A stretch of 64,000 bases of DNA from Pseudo-nitzschia pungens (GCA_037355855.1 CM074758.1:4933001-4997000), one strand, 5' to 3'; shown: positions 9,954 through 19,803, counted from the stretch's first letter. Numbers and translations are program-made. The notes: generated by a model not told the origin, from the sequence alone.

Positions 9954-12900
9954 TTACTTCTCTGGTTCAGGGCTATCCCTGCAATAATAGGGGTGGACTC
10001 TCCTGATGTTAACCCGGTCAGTTACAAAAGGAGCAGTTTCAATAGTTACAGTTCCATTATCATGGGCCTTGAGCACCTTGTAAGGTCCTTGCCGTGGGAA
10101 GGATAGTTTTGGAATAATGCCCTTCCTTTCCAGGGTGACATAGTCTCCTTCTTTATAGACATGGGGGATCCTCTTCTGGTTTTCCCTGATGTTGCTCTTG
10201 TGGATGCTTTTCTGCTTCCTTGCTTGGATTGCTTCCCAATCCACTGGGAAGTTCACCGGCATGAACATGTCTCGACCAAACACCAGTTGCGCTGGGGAGT
10301 ACCCCAGGGTGGTATGGATGGCGCTTCTGATAGCATATGCTGCCTTGGTGGTGAATTCCTCAAAAGGGTCCTCCTCGTGGAGGTCCCTGTTTTCCAGGTT
10401 GAAGGACAACAGACAGTCCTTTAATACCTGATGGATCCTTTCCAACACCGAGTTGGATTGTGGGTTCCAAGCCCCACTGGGCTTTCTTTTCATCCCCATG
10501 TTCTCGCAGAGCTCTTGGAACTCCGCTTTGAACTCACTCCCGCCATCAAAGCCAATTTCCTTTGGGCGCGGATATCTTGCCAGCCAGGTACTGTCCAACA
10601 ATCGTTGAGTTTCTGCTGCCTTTGGGGAGTCCTTCAGGTGAGCCAGTTCAAACCATCCGGTCACTGGGTCCACCATGGTGAGGACATGGATTTGGTAGTC
10701 TTTACCGTTTTTGTTGTGGACAGTTGCAGGTCCCCAGAGGTCTACATTGACCCTCTGCCATTTGGTGACCTCAGCTGCTTTTTCCGGTAGTAGTCCATAC
10801 TTCTTCCGGCCACTCTTCTTAAACATCTGACACGTGTGGCAGTGCTTACAAAGGTCCTGGACGTCCTTCCGTAGGCCTTTCCAGGTGAAGACTGAGCGTA
10901 TGCTCTGTTCCATTCTCTTTTCTCCGGGATGGACCAACATGCTGTGGTACCATTCCATGACTCTGTCCTTGAGTTTGTCGGGAATCAGAATCTTTCCTTC
11001 TTTATGGATTAGGTTGTAGCCTTCCACCATTTTGGTGGTTAGTCGATTGTCCTTTTCCAGAGCATTCACGATTCCTGTGTCCTGTTGTTGGTAGAACTGA
11101 ATCATGTCCGGGGCAAGTGGGAATGCACTATTGCCCTGGAATTCTTCCGGCGCTTCTCCAAGTGGGAATAGGAGTTGCCGGAGGTGCTCTTCCTCATCCG
11201 CGTAGGTGAGGGGCTTATTCGGTGGTAGCCATTCCACTGTGTCCGCTGGATCATCAGTAATGTCCAGTCGGGATAGTGCATCTGCTGCATCATTGTCTTT
11301 GCCCGCAACATGCTTGACTACTGGATGGAACTCCTCCATAAGGAGTCTCCACCGGACCATTCTCTGCGTCGGCATCTGCTGATACAGTAGGTTTAGGTGG
11401 TCTGTGTGAATAATCACATCTTGTCCTCGTAGGATTCCTTCAAACGCTTTTAGCCCTTCTACTATGCCCAGGAGTTCTTTCTCTCCAACCGTGTAGTTGA
11501 GCTGCGCCGAGTTCAGCTTCCGGGTGTAGAAACCAAGGGGCTTGCCATCTTGGCATACAGTTGCTCCCAGTTGCCTGTCGCTGGCGTCTGAGTAGAGATG
11601 AAATGGTTTCGTAAAGTCTGGGAATGCAAGCTTTGCTTCATCTGCGAGCATCCTTTTCGCCTCCATGAAAGCTTTCTGCTCTGCTGGGCCCCAGTACCAG
11701 TTCATTTTGCCCTTTTTCCCTGCAAGTTTATTGAGGGGGGCTAGGATGTGGGAGCGACGCTTCCACATGTCCCGGTAGAAATTTACCATTCCAAGAAACA
11801 TCTTGAGTTGCTTAGTGTTCTTGGGGGCTTCCAGACGCTTCATCGCCTCCAGCTTCTTTGGCTGGGGCTGAATGCCCTCTGTTGTTAGGAGAAAACCCAA
11901 ATACTCCACTTCCTTTTGCATGAAGAAGGATTTTCTGAGGTTGGCTCGGAAGCCGGCATCATCCAGTCTCTGTAGGACTGTATCGATTTTGTCGAGGTGA
12001 TCCTGTTCGGATTCTCCCTCGCGTTGAATGATCAGGATATCATCGATATAGACAAGGACGTAGTCCAGGTCCCCTAGTAGGTTCATCATGACTGATTGGA
12101 AGATATCCGGAGCACACGCAATCCCCATTGCTAGTCTCTTGTAGGCATACTTTCCCCACGGCAGGATGGTGGAGCAGATTTTCTGGCTCTCGTTGCAGAT
12201 GGGGATGGTATAGTATCCTTGGGACAAGTCCAGCGCCGTAGCTGATTGGAACTTCTGTAGTCGTTGGATTGTTTCCCCTATTCGTGGTAGTGGGAATGGT
12301 TTCCTCTGGATGGCGGCGTTCATTTTCCGGAAGTCTGTGAGGACTCGGATATCGCCTGTCTTCTTTGGTTGGCAGAAGGTAGGGGATGCCCACGGTGAGT
12401 CATCATCGTGGGGGAGCTTCTCCAGGACTCCAATATCACAGAGCCTGGTGATCTCCTTTCGGAGTGCTTGTTCAAAGGCATGGGGCACAGAGTAGTACCT
12501 CTGCCGGACCGGTTTGACTCCTGGTTGGAGCTCAATGGACACCGGTTCTATATTTTTGAGTAGACCCAACCCTCCTCCAAAGAGTGTTGGGAATTTCTTC
12601 AGTGTTTTCTTCAAGGCTTCCTTGGACGCGTCCGTAATCTCCAGGTCATTGACCATGGCGTCTATGTCAACTTTGGAGTAGTCTGCGTCCAAAATTTTGG
12701 CTTGCCTCTCTTCCTCCTGTTGGAGGATCGGACTTTGTGTGTTGGCGAAGAATACTGCCTCACACTTGTCCGGGTCAGTAAGTTCCCCCATTCCCTTCAT
12801 GGGGATGGAGTCACCCTGCCACTCGATGGTGCGGGAACTGTATTTTATATCCAGTCCCAGTTGTGCCATCATGTCGGATCCTATGATCATGTCGTAGGGC

Positions 12901-13223
12901 ACCTCCTCATGGTGATGATATTCATCCACTTGGAAGGTCCATTTGATGGTCTTGGAGTTTGAAAATTCTATCAACCTCAGTCCCACTGAAGCCGCAGACT
13001 TGGTTCGGAACTTGCCCCCATAGGTATTATAGGTGACAGATCTGTGGTCTCGGTTTGTTAGTTGACTTCGGTCGACAAATTGCCTTAGAATTATGGACTT
13101 GGAGCAGCCTGAGTCCAGTAGGCCCCGGAGCATCCTCCCCCTTCCTTTATGGTCCAGTACCTCCACACAGACGTCTGCAAATCGATTGATTATGCGTGGT
13201 CCGGTGTGGATGGTATTGGCCAT
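9954..13223 (-). CDS. E1 Pol polyprotein (protease, RT, RNase H, integrase)
   Basis: A 1089-residue Ty3/gypsy Pol. The aspartic protease has LLDSG (Asp37). Reverse transcriptase has ALDLSQGYY and YIDD near residue 391. RNase H has LYSDASDRQLGA near 544. Integrase has an HHCC zinc finger (HPGEKRM ... CKHCHTC, about 764-800) and a DDE core: NVDLWGP about 824, DGGSEF about 893, and a Glu in SNSVLERIH about 926. A GPY/F-type C-terminal module (GPYKVLKAHDNGTV) lies near 1041. The ATG directly follows the gag TGA and is in the same frame, so Pol could be made as a Gag-Pol readthrough product or by reinitiation. It differs from E2 Pol by only scattered residues. Confidence 0.95.
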   Translation of the reverse strand: MANTIHTGPRIINRFADVCVEVLDHKGRGRMLRGLLDSGCSKSIILRQFVDRSQLTNRDHRSVTYNTYGGKFRTKSAASVGLRLIEFSNSKTIKWTFQVDEYHHHEEVPYDMIIGSDMMAQLGLDIKYSSRTIEWQGDSIPMKGMGELTDPDKCEAVFFANTQSPILQQEEERQAKILDADYSKVDIDAMVNDLEITDASKEALKKTLKKFPTLFGGGLGLLKNIEPVSIELQPGVKPVRQRYYSVPHAFEQALRKEITRLCDIGVLEKLPHDDDSPWASPTFCQPKKTGDIRVLTDFRKMNAAIQRKPFPLPRIGETIQRLQKFQSATALDLSQGYYTIPICNESQKICSTILPWGKYAYKRLAMGIACAPDIFQSVMMNLLGDLDYVLVYIDDILIIQREGESEQDHLDKIDTVLQRLDDAGFRANLRKSFFMQKEVEYLGFLLTTEGIQPQPKKLEAMKRLEAPKNTKQLKMFLGMVNFYRDMWKRRSHILAPLNKLAGKKGKMNWYWGPAEQKAFMEAKRMLADEAKLAFPDFTKPFHLYSDASDRQLGATVCQDGKPLGFYTRKLNSAQLNYTVGEKELLGIVEGLKAFEGILRGQDVIIHTDHLNLLYQQMPTQRMVRWRLLMEEFHPVVKHVAGKDNDAADALSRLDITDDPADTVEWLPPNKPLTYADEEEHLRQLLFPLGEAPEEFQGNSAFPLAPDMIQFYQQQDTGIVNALEKDNRLTTKMVEGYNLIHKEGKILIPDKLKDRVMEWYHSMLVHPGEKRMEQSIRSVFTWKGLRKDVQDLCKHCHTCQMFKKSGRKKYGLLPEKAAEVTKWQRVNVDLWGPATVHNKNGKDYQIHVLTMVDPVTGWFELAHLKDSPKAAETQRLLDSTWLARYPRPKEIGFDGGSEFKAEFQELCENMGMKRKPSGAWNPQSNSVLERIHQVLKDCLLSFNLENRDLHEEDPFEEFTTKAAYAIRSAIHTTLGYSPAQLVFGRDMFMPVNFPVDWEAIQARKQKSIHKSNIRENQKRIPHVYKEGDYVTLERKGIIPKLSFPRQGPYKVLKAHDNGTVTIETAPFVTDRVNIRRVHPYYCRDSPEPEK

Positions 13224-14663
13224 TCAGTTGTGGGATCCTTTCTTTTTAAAGGTCTTTCTGTACTTTCTTCTGTACTCTTTGAGTTCCCGTTCGGAGATGT
13301 CGATCTCGTCATCGGAGACTTCGTGGTCCGCTTGGGCCGTGGCCAGTACATACAAGTACTCGTGGTTCGATAGATTCCTTCCCCAGTGGGGTTTGGAGTG
13401 TTGCTCAGCGTCTGAGTCTTGTTCTTTTGCCACAAAGTGCTCCTTGAGCAGGTTGATGGTTTCCCGGTCGAACTTCCCCTTCTTGTGGGGACCACCGGTT
13501 AGTTTCCAGCATTTGCCGGCATGGACCTTGCCACAGGTCTTGCATAGTTGTTTGTTGCTGTTGTCCACAGGGCGCTTCTTTTTGCCAGGGGATTTCCCGT
13601 GGTGGGTTCCTCCCCCAGATGCGGCCTTGGGAGTCTTGTTGGTGACACCGGTCTGCTTTTCGAGGTCGGTGATGCGTTGTTGCATTATTGCTTCCTTCCG
13701 GATGGTGATTTCCAGGTTTTCGAGCTTGTCGATAGTGGTATTAAAGGAGTGGGTGTAGAGGTCCCAACTGATGTGCTCCAGTTTCTCGCGTTGGGAGTGG
13801 GTCATGTTGGAATCCAATATTTCCTTCAGTTCTCCTTGGGTGAAACTTCTTGGTGTTTCCATTTGGTCACTGCCACATTCCCAGAGGCATTCTGGGAGGT
13901 AGCTTTGGAGTTCGGCCATTCGATTGGCCCAGGCTCTAATGCCATGTTTGAGGTCCACGCGCATGCCTCGCATGAATCGGCGGAGGACGATATACGAGCG
14001 CTTGCCGTGTTGGTCATTGCCAAAGATTTTGAGCTTGAGGGCATGCATGCATTCCTCGATGACATCCTTTCTGTACTCCTGGGATTGGTAGTACTGGGTG
14101 AGGGCGCTTGCGACCTTTTTCTTTGGGATTGGAGACTCGAGGTTGCCGGTCTCCGATTCTTTGTCCGATCTCGCCGTGGCTGTGTCGGTTTTGTCGGCGT
14201 TTGGAGATTTCTCCTTTGCCGTCTCCTTGGAGGCTCCCGTGGGAGTTTCGGTGGCGTCTTGCCCCATTGATAGCAGGATGTTTGCTTGGTCCCTTTGCGC
14301 GATCTCTTGGATCTTGTTCTGTACGTGTCTGGTGTGATGGACCTTGTGGGTTGGTTCGGCCAAGTAGGTCCGCGCGAGCGTTCGCTGGACAAGTCCGAGT
14401 GCCTCAACAGAGAAGATTCTCTGTAGAACCTCCAGTTTCTGGTCCCCGTTGAGTTTGTCATTGCCAGCAATTTTCTGGTCAAAGTCTCTCTTCCAGATAA
14501 GGAAGAGTTCTGGTCTTTCAGTACCATTGAGAACCTTCAGGTAGTCGCTGAATGCGATTCCACCTTGTTCGCTGTCTACGTTCATCTTTACGGTGGTGGC
14601 GTCTTCCGGCCAGTCCTCCCATGTGATGTTGAAAGGTTTCAATTTGGTTCCTTTGGTCGCCAT
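13224..14663 (-). CDS. E1 Gag
   Basis: A 479-residue capsid/nucleocapsid precursor starting at an ATG in the context GCCATGGTG (plus strand). The N-terminal two thirds are a helical capsid-like region with an acidic/Pro insert around residues 130-180. A zinc knuckle LCKTCGKVHAGKCW near residue 372 has spacing CX2CX3HX3C, slightly shorter than the classical CX2CX4HX4C. A basic segment (SPGKKKRP) precedes it, as expected for RNA binding. The stop is TGA, immediately followed by the pol ATG without frame change. E2 and E3 carry homologous Gags of 479 and 469 residues. Confidence 0.9.
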   Translation of the reverse strand: MATKGTKLKPFNITWEDWPEDATTVKMNVDSEQGGIAFSDYLKVLNGTERPELFLIWKRDFDQKIAGNDKLNGDQKLEVLQRIFSVEALGLVQRTLARTYLAEPTHKVHHTRHVQNKIQEIAQRDQANILLSMGQDATETPTGASKETAKEKSPNADKTDTATARSDKESETGNLESPIPKKKVASALTQYYQSQEYRKDVIEECMHALKLKIFGNDQHGKRSYIVLRRFMRGMRVDLKHGIRAWANRMAELQSYLPECLWECGSDQMETPRSFTQGELKEILDSNMTHSQREKLEHISWDLYTHSFNTTIDKLENLEITIRKEAIMQQRITDLEKQTGVTNKTPKAASGGGTHHGKSPGKKKRPVDNSNKQLCKTCGKVHAGKCWKLTGGPHKKGKFDRETINLLKEHFVAKEQDSDAEQHSKPHWGRNLSNHEYLYVLATAQADHEVSDDEIDISERELKEYRRKYRKTFKKKGSHN

Positions 14664-15413
14664 GGTGATTTAATCAGTTGTTTATTAAGTTACTTTAGTT
14701 ACACTATTTCTGTTATTTCACTGCTTGTGGTGAGACTGAGCAAAAAGTGATTGTTCAGTTCCTCCAGTTTTTCTTGCTGGATTTTCATTGCTCTCGTGAT
14801 AACTCGTGTTGTAACTGATTTTCCCCCTGGTTTGTCCAGTGGTGGGAGTTGTTTCTCTCTTTAGTTCCCGGGAATCCTGTGGTTCTCCGGAGTTGTTTCT
14901 GTTTTTATTTTGTGGGATTCGGTTCCCGTGGTTCTCCGGCGTTGCTTCTCTATTAAGCAATCACCGGGCCGGTCCCACTTCCCGTTTCCCGTGGGATTGG
15001 TGGTGTTTAGGTATTCATTATATACCTTTCCGGATATCCGTATACTTCGGTTTTGGTTGGCATCCCCTATTCGGTCTGTCCATCCACTCAGTGTTGGTCC
15101 AATTAGTCCACTCACTGGATTATGTGTCACTTTTTCGACACTTATTTCATTATTTCTTTGTTCGATTGTTTCTGCTGTCGACCATGGTCCTGTTTAGGTA
15201 CTTAGGTGTCTCTGTTGCTGCTGTTGCTCCCTTCTTTGGGCGCCAACAGTTGCTGGGGTCGGTCTTCCTTGTGCTGCAGACACTGGATATCCTTCTCCCT
15301 GTTTTTGCTTCTCTGCGCCTCCATTTTTGGCAGTCTTTCGGTCTCGTCGGCGCCTCGGCCGATCGATCTCTTTCTGCTCATGGTCATCAGCACTCAGCTT
15401 GATTTTAAAATCA
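14664..15413 (-). other. E1 5' leader
   Basis: About 750 bp lie between the 5' LTR and gag. The equivalents in E2 and E3 are similar in length and partly in sequence, so packaging or translation signals are likely. Short open frames inside it are not conserved as proteins. Confidence 0.6.
15400..15413 (-). promoter_or_regulatory. E1 primer-site palindrome
   Basis: The 14-bp perfect palindrome TGATTTTAAAATCA directly abuts the 5' LTR where a tRNA primer-binding site is expected. It does not begin with TGG, the complement of a tRNA CCA end. It is identical in E2 and E3. Confidence 0.7.
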
Positions 15414-15600
15414 TGCCATACCCCGGGTCTACTAGTGATTAGAAAGTAGTAGTGATATGCAAATTGTGAGCTCTATCAATTAGTCTATTGCTATTACTTT
15501 CGATAGGCATTTGGAATCGGCGATTCCAACGCCTCGCTAATTTATCCTCAACCTTAATCCAGTCCCGAGTAGACTCGTGACTGTATTCCGGTGCACGGCA
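15414..15600 (-). repeat. E1 5' LTR
   Basis: The 187-bp partner of the LTR at 9743-9929. It should carry the promoter of the element. No TATA box was assigned. Confidence 0.95.
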
Positions 15601-16333
15601 GCTCTACAGGACTACATGATGATATGAGACAGTGAAGCAAGCTGTCACATGATACAGCAGGAGCTGAGCTGTGCTCAGCTCTCACTCTTCTTCTGTAAAT
15701 CACCTTTAAACTAACTCCTCCATCATGCCCTCCTATCAATCAATTCCTTTGTAGCTCTAGGGGAGTATCTTGTAGTAACTGAGTGTATGCAACAGCATTC
15801 AAACAGTATCCTCTGTATTTCGGCAAGAAGTATCCCTACCGGTACGAGTATCAATTTAAAAAAAGAGATCACAAGTAAGGCAAGCTAAAACAAGCGAGTG
15901 CATGTAACAACTGAATCCATACTTTCGATAATGCACGAAAAATAATGAAGACGTGAACAACACTTATATGCGCCGCAATTTGAATACTTCGTACGACTAC
16001 ACTCACTTGTACTTGTAATTATTTGTAGACACAGGGAATAATGATGCTAGATTTGAACTGATTAATATGAACTGCATACAGCACTGGTACGGTTACTTCT
16101 ACAAGTACGGTCGTCCTGGCTATTTCTTGGATTGGGAATGAGTGGGTCCGAAACACGCCGAGCGGTGGTTTGTTCACGAACACAAACACAGAAACTGCTA
16201 CCGGCACCACCCGATCGGAACACCCAATCGTTGCGTATGAATTTTGAAACAAATAAGATTAGCGAGTACTGAAAAGGTTGCTTGCTGATGCCTTACAGCA
16301 CGAGAAGAGGGCAGACATTCTTGCTGCGTGTCT
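15601..16333. other. Intergenic DNA downstream of the protease gene
   Basis: It begins with the TSD copy GCTCT. No ORF with a recognisable product is seen. The part next to 16334 would be the 3' UTR of the minus-strand protease gene. Confidence 0.5.
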
Positions 16334-18754
16334 CTAAGCCCTCCTGTTGCTCTTGCCCTTCTTGGAAGCCTTGGTGGGGGAAGGGGTTGGCCGTTTGGTG
16401 GGAGCCTTGGTGCTCTTGATCGACTTGGGCGACTTGGTCTTCTTGGGCGACTTGGTCGGAGCTTTGGTGGGAGCCTTTGTGCTCTTGCCCTTCTTGAGCG
16501 ACTTGGTGGGGGACGCGGTGGGTGCCTTGGTGGGTAACACTGTGGGGTTGAGTGTGGGGTTGAGTGTGGGGGCTGCGGTGGGTGACTTGGTCGGAGCCAT
16601 GGTGGGCGCATCAAAAAGAAGAATGTCAGAGGTAGTCGACGAACTCAAAAAAGTAACCGTATCCGTTTCGGCAGGGGTAGGGGCAGGGGTAGGGGCATCG
16701 GATGGGGATGCACTGATTGCCAAGAGGACCGTGGGGACGGTGAGTCCGGCTGCTGCGAACGACGACGAAATGGTTCCGTTCTCGACGGCTTCCTCGAAGG
16801 ATGCCTTGATGGCATCGGTGTCGTTCTCGGTCAACCATTCGATGAAGACCTCCCAGCAGGTCGAGGCTGAGGTGGGATCTTGACACTCAACAGACGTTGC
16901 AATCACGTTGACCTCTTCAACAAGCTGCAATTTCCTGCGATCGCCGAAGGGGATGAATACGATGGCAACAACCGTAAAGTCCGATTCGACGTCCGCTTGG
17001 AGAGTGTCAGCAGGATATTCCACGTCAACAATGGTAGCAGCGACATCATAGGATAATGGGTAGAGGGAAAAGACTGGATAGGTGGAAAGGGGATACATGG
17101 AAGGAACCATGTACGAAGGAGCTGAGGAGGGATAGAACGAGAGGGAGGGACTTGCGGTTGGATTTGGAGTTGCACCAGCAGTGGGAGTTGCAGAAGGACC
17201 GGCACTCGGGCTGGCCGAGGGGCTGGCACTCGGACTCGCGGAGGGGCTGGCACTAGGACCGGCACTCGGGCTGGCCGAGGGACCGGCACTCGGGCTGGCC
17301 GAGGGACCGGCACTAGGGCTGGCCGAGGGACTGTCAATCGGACTCGCGGAGGGAACGCCCGAGGGACCGGCACTAGGGCTGGCCGAGGGACTGTCAATCG
17401 GACTCGCGGAGGGAACGCCCGAGGGAACTCCCGAGGGACTGCCCGAGGGTTTCGAAGAGGGGGGGGCGGAGGTGGACGGTTTGCCACTGGGACTGGTCGA
17501 CGGCTTGGAGGAGGGAGGGGCGGAGGTGGACGGTTTGCCACTGGGACTGGTCGAGGGAACGGCCGAGGGAATTCCGGAGGGACTCGCGGAAGGAATGCCC
17601 GAAGGGCTCGAGGAGGGACCGGCGGAAGGTTTTCCCGAAGGAACGTCCGAAGGGCTCGCGGAAGGAACGTCCGAAGGGCTCGCGGAAGGAACGTCCGAAG
17701 GGCTTGCGGAGGGAGTTGAAGAAGGAACGTCCGACGGGCTCGCAGTGGGAGTGACTGCCTTTGCGGAGGGACCGGCGGAAGGTTTTCCCGAAGGAACGTC
17801 CGAAGGGCTCGCGGAAGGAACATCCGAAGGTCTTGCCGAAGGAACATCCGAAGGAGTGGTATCGCTGCAAATGCCGCCGGTGCTTCCCAGGGTAGTGCAA
17901 GCGGTGGTCTTGATCCAGTCCATGTTGCTGCTGGTTCGGGCGTACACACCGGGGATGTTGGGCTGGGCGCATCCCGATCCAAAGGAGACCACACCCACGT
18001 GGGTATCGATGTACGTTCCATCGCCCTGTGCTGTTCGCACCACAATGGGACCACCCGAGTCGCCCTGGCAGGTGTCCTTTCCACCTGCAGAGTACATGGT
18101 ACAAATCATCATGTCACCAATGGTTCCGTAAACGTTGTTGCAATCGGTGTTGCTGATAATCGGCAGGGTTACTTCCTGGAGATAGTCCGGAGACTGATTT
18201 TGAAAGTTTTGTTCATTGCCGGTGTTCGCCAGAGTACCACCCATTCCCATGGCCTGAATATTGGTCCCGTCGACAGGGTACGCAGCATTTTCGTTGAGCG
18301 CTAGTTTGTAGACGGACTCATCGATGGTGACCGGTGAGTTCAGCTTTGCGAGGGCAAAATCGTATTCCTTGGTGCCGGAGTTGTACTTGGGATCGTTCAC
18401 CCATTGGGTGTAGGATCGGACCTCGGTCTTTGCCACCGAATTGTCTGCCGGGACTTCCGCATATTTCCAAGCACTGACATACGCTGAGCTCACACCATTC
18501 AGGGCGGTGGTGCAATCCATGCAGTGTGCCGCGGTGAGGACGACGTCGGGAGTGATGAGGGCACCACCGCAACCCGAAACGTACGTGGCACCGTTTTCAT
18601 CGAATTGACATTGCAATTGAACAAAATAAGGGTAGGTGCCGGCAGCGGCTGTTGTACCGCCCACGATGGCGTGCTCGGGACCGGCGTACACGGGGGAGGC
18701 GAGTGCTGCCGCCGCCAGAAAGGCACGGACGAGAGAAGTTTTCATGTTCACCAT
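16334..18754 (-). CDS. Secreted trypsin-like S1 serine protease with PS-repeat stalk and Lys/Ser-rich tail
   Basis: The predicted protein has 806 residues, starting at an ATG in the strong context ACCATGG; a second ATG lies three codons on. Residues about 4-24 form a signal peptide (SLVRAFLAAAALASPVYA), followed by a zymogen-type IVGG at the new N-terminus. The triad is LTAAHC (His about 75), YDFALAKL (Asp about 131) and GDSGGP (Ser about 232). The Asp six residues before the Ser predicts cleavage after Lys/Arg. From about 300 to 560 come PSxxPS repeats (PSDVPSASPSDVPSGKP), a likely O-glycosylated stalk. An unrecognised folded region of about 120 residues follows, then PT repeats with KKGK, KKTKSPK and SIKSTK clusters up to the stop. 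The tail resembles silaffin-type KxxK sequences, suggesting cell-wall association; that is inference. Confidence 0.88.
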   Translation of the reverse strand: MVNMKTSLVRAFLAAAALASPVYAGPEHAIVGGTTAAAGTYPYFVQLQCQFDENGATYVSGCGGALITPDVVLTAAHCMDCTTALNGVSSAYVSAWKYAEVPADNSVAKTEVRSYTQWVNDPKYNSGTKEYDFALAKLNSPVTIDESVYKLALNENAAYPVDGTNIQAMGMGGTLANTGNEQNFQNQSPDYLQEVTLPIISNTDCNNVYGTIGDMMICTMYSAGGKDTCQGDSGGPIVVRTAQGDGTYIDTHVGVVSFGSGCAQPNIPGVYARTSSNMDWIKTTACTTLGSTGGICSDTTPSDVPSARPSDVPSASPSDVPSGKPSAGPSAKAVTPTASPSDVPSSTPSASPSDVPSASPSDVPSASPSDVPSGKPSAGPSSSPSGIPSASPSGIPSAVPSTSPSGKPSTSAPPSSKPSTSPSGKPSTSAPPSSKPSGSPSGVPSGVPSASPIDSPSASPSAGPSGVPSASPIDSPSASPSAGPSASPSAGPSASPSAGPSASPSASPSASPSASPSAGPSATPTAGATPNPTASPSLSFYPSSAPSYMVPSMYPLSTYPVFSLYPLSYDVAATIVDVEYPADTLQADVESDFTVVAIVFIPFGDRRKLQLVEEVNVIATSVECQDPTSASTCWEVFIEWLTENDTDAIKASFEEAVENGTISSSFAAAGLTVPTVLLAISASPSDAPTPAPTPAETDTVTFLSSSTTSDILLFDAPTMAPTKSPTAAPTLNPTLNPTVLPTKAPTASPTKSLKKGKSTKAPTKAPTKSPKKTKSPKSIKSTKAPTKRPTPSPTKASKKGKSNRRA
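17080..17870 (-). repeat. PS-repeat coding minisatellite of the protease
   Basis: Units of 12-36 bp encode Pro-Ser-x-x motifs. Longer repeated blocks, such as the pair at 17310-17360 and 17365-17415, indicate recent unit duplication. The antisense strand is also open across most of it. Confidence 0.85.
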
Positions 18755-19700
18755 GGTCTCTGGAGTTGTCTTCAGGGTTTGTCTCGGGGGTTGTCTTCGA
18801 GGCAATCTTCGAGGTTGTCTGGTTTGACGTGAAGCAAGGTAAGGTTATGCTATACAGGCCTACGGTACGGTACGAATGGACTGTTGCGGTAAGGATATAC
18901 TTGTCTCAAAGGTGCTAAGATATCCAATTACGAAATAATAACCTTACTTCGTACTTGTACTTGTTTCTAGATTTCTCTGGGTGTTCTTCCGATGGGAAAC
19001 CTGGAGAAAGTGGAATTATGAGATGAGCTTTTTGTGCCTTTGGATGTGGATCGTTTTGCTCCTCACCACCGTACAGTATTGGAACCGTACAAGCACGTAC
19101 AAATTACACCACAGGTAAACCTCACCCCATCGGTTTGGTGTCGGAAAGAATTCGTAATTTTCGGTTTGAAAGCACAGCAGAAGTGACGTTCGATCGCCTG
19201 TAGAAAGAAGGCGGGGCACCTTCGATTCGGCCTCTACAGTAGTATTCATACGATAAATGTTTCCTTTTTCGAAAGTTCCTTAATTTTTCGTCAATGGAAC
19301 ACATTCTTTTTTTGTTTCCGTTGATCTTTGTTGAGTAAAATCCTTAGCCTAAAGATACGAAGTGGCGCATGTGCTCCATCTCTGGGATGATGAAAGGTGC
19401 GCGTAGGTCAGTCTCAAGCACGTTGAATATTGTCCGTTCATCTTTTTTCATTCATTTTTGTGACGAACAATTATTTTGAAATTGCACTGGGCGAAATTTA
19501 CGGATAATCTTACCGTACACGTAGTACACTACAGTAATTAGTTCGGGTACCGGTATGGGGACATCGGAATTCGGAATCCACTTCCTCCACCTCAACCTCC
19601 CAATGAATTCATGCTTCTACACTAGTACGTGTAAGGCTTAAGTAACCGAGACAAGACGGTAAAGTGACTTACTGAAAGTAATATACCGACCTCCTGTTTT
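18755..19700. other. Noncoding region upstream of the protease gene
   Basis: This holds the presumed promoter and 5' UTR of the minus-strand protease. GTAC-type words and AT-rich spacers are present. No other gene is supported. Confidence 0.45.
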
Positions 19701-19790
19701 GGTTGACACGTGTCGAACCCTAAGTATTGAATATTCCGAGGCGCGCGCGCCGAGGAATATTCAATACTTAGGGTGAGACACGTGCCAACC
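19701..19790. repeat. Long inverted repeat IR1 (arms 37 bp)
   Basis: Arms 19701-19737 and 19754-19790 pair with about four mismatches around a GC-only loop rich in GCGCGCGC. The inner 21 bp of each arm (CTAAGTATTGAATATTCC side) pair perfectly. It could form a stable hairpin as DNA or RNA. Confidence 0.9.
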
Positions 19791-19803
19791 AATCCGACTC
19801 CGA

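Larger units (their letters stand above)
9743..15600 (-). mobile_element. E1: complete Ty3/gypsy LTR retrotransposon
   Basis: The element is 5858 bp on the minus strand, with two 187-bp LTRs that look identical by eye, TG...CA termini and a 5-bp TSD GCTCT at 9738-9742 and 15601-15605. Order in element direction: 5' LTR, palindrome at the primer site, leader of about 750 bp, gag, pol (PR-RT-RH-INT), polypurine tract, 3' LTR. Both ORFs are open over their full length. Identical LTRs and intact ORFs indicate a recent and possibly still active insertion. E2 and E3 belong to the same family. Confidence 0.95.

Noticed and set aside
10161..13373. Many plus-strand frames across E1 (and their equivalents in E2, E3)
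   Set aside because: They are antisense shadows of gag and pol, reproduced in each copy only because the coding sequence is conserved.
17181..18131. Gly/Glu/Leu-rich plus-strand frame opposite the protease gene
   Set aside because: It is the antisense of the PS repeats and the catalytic domain; no independent evidence.
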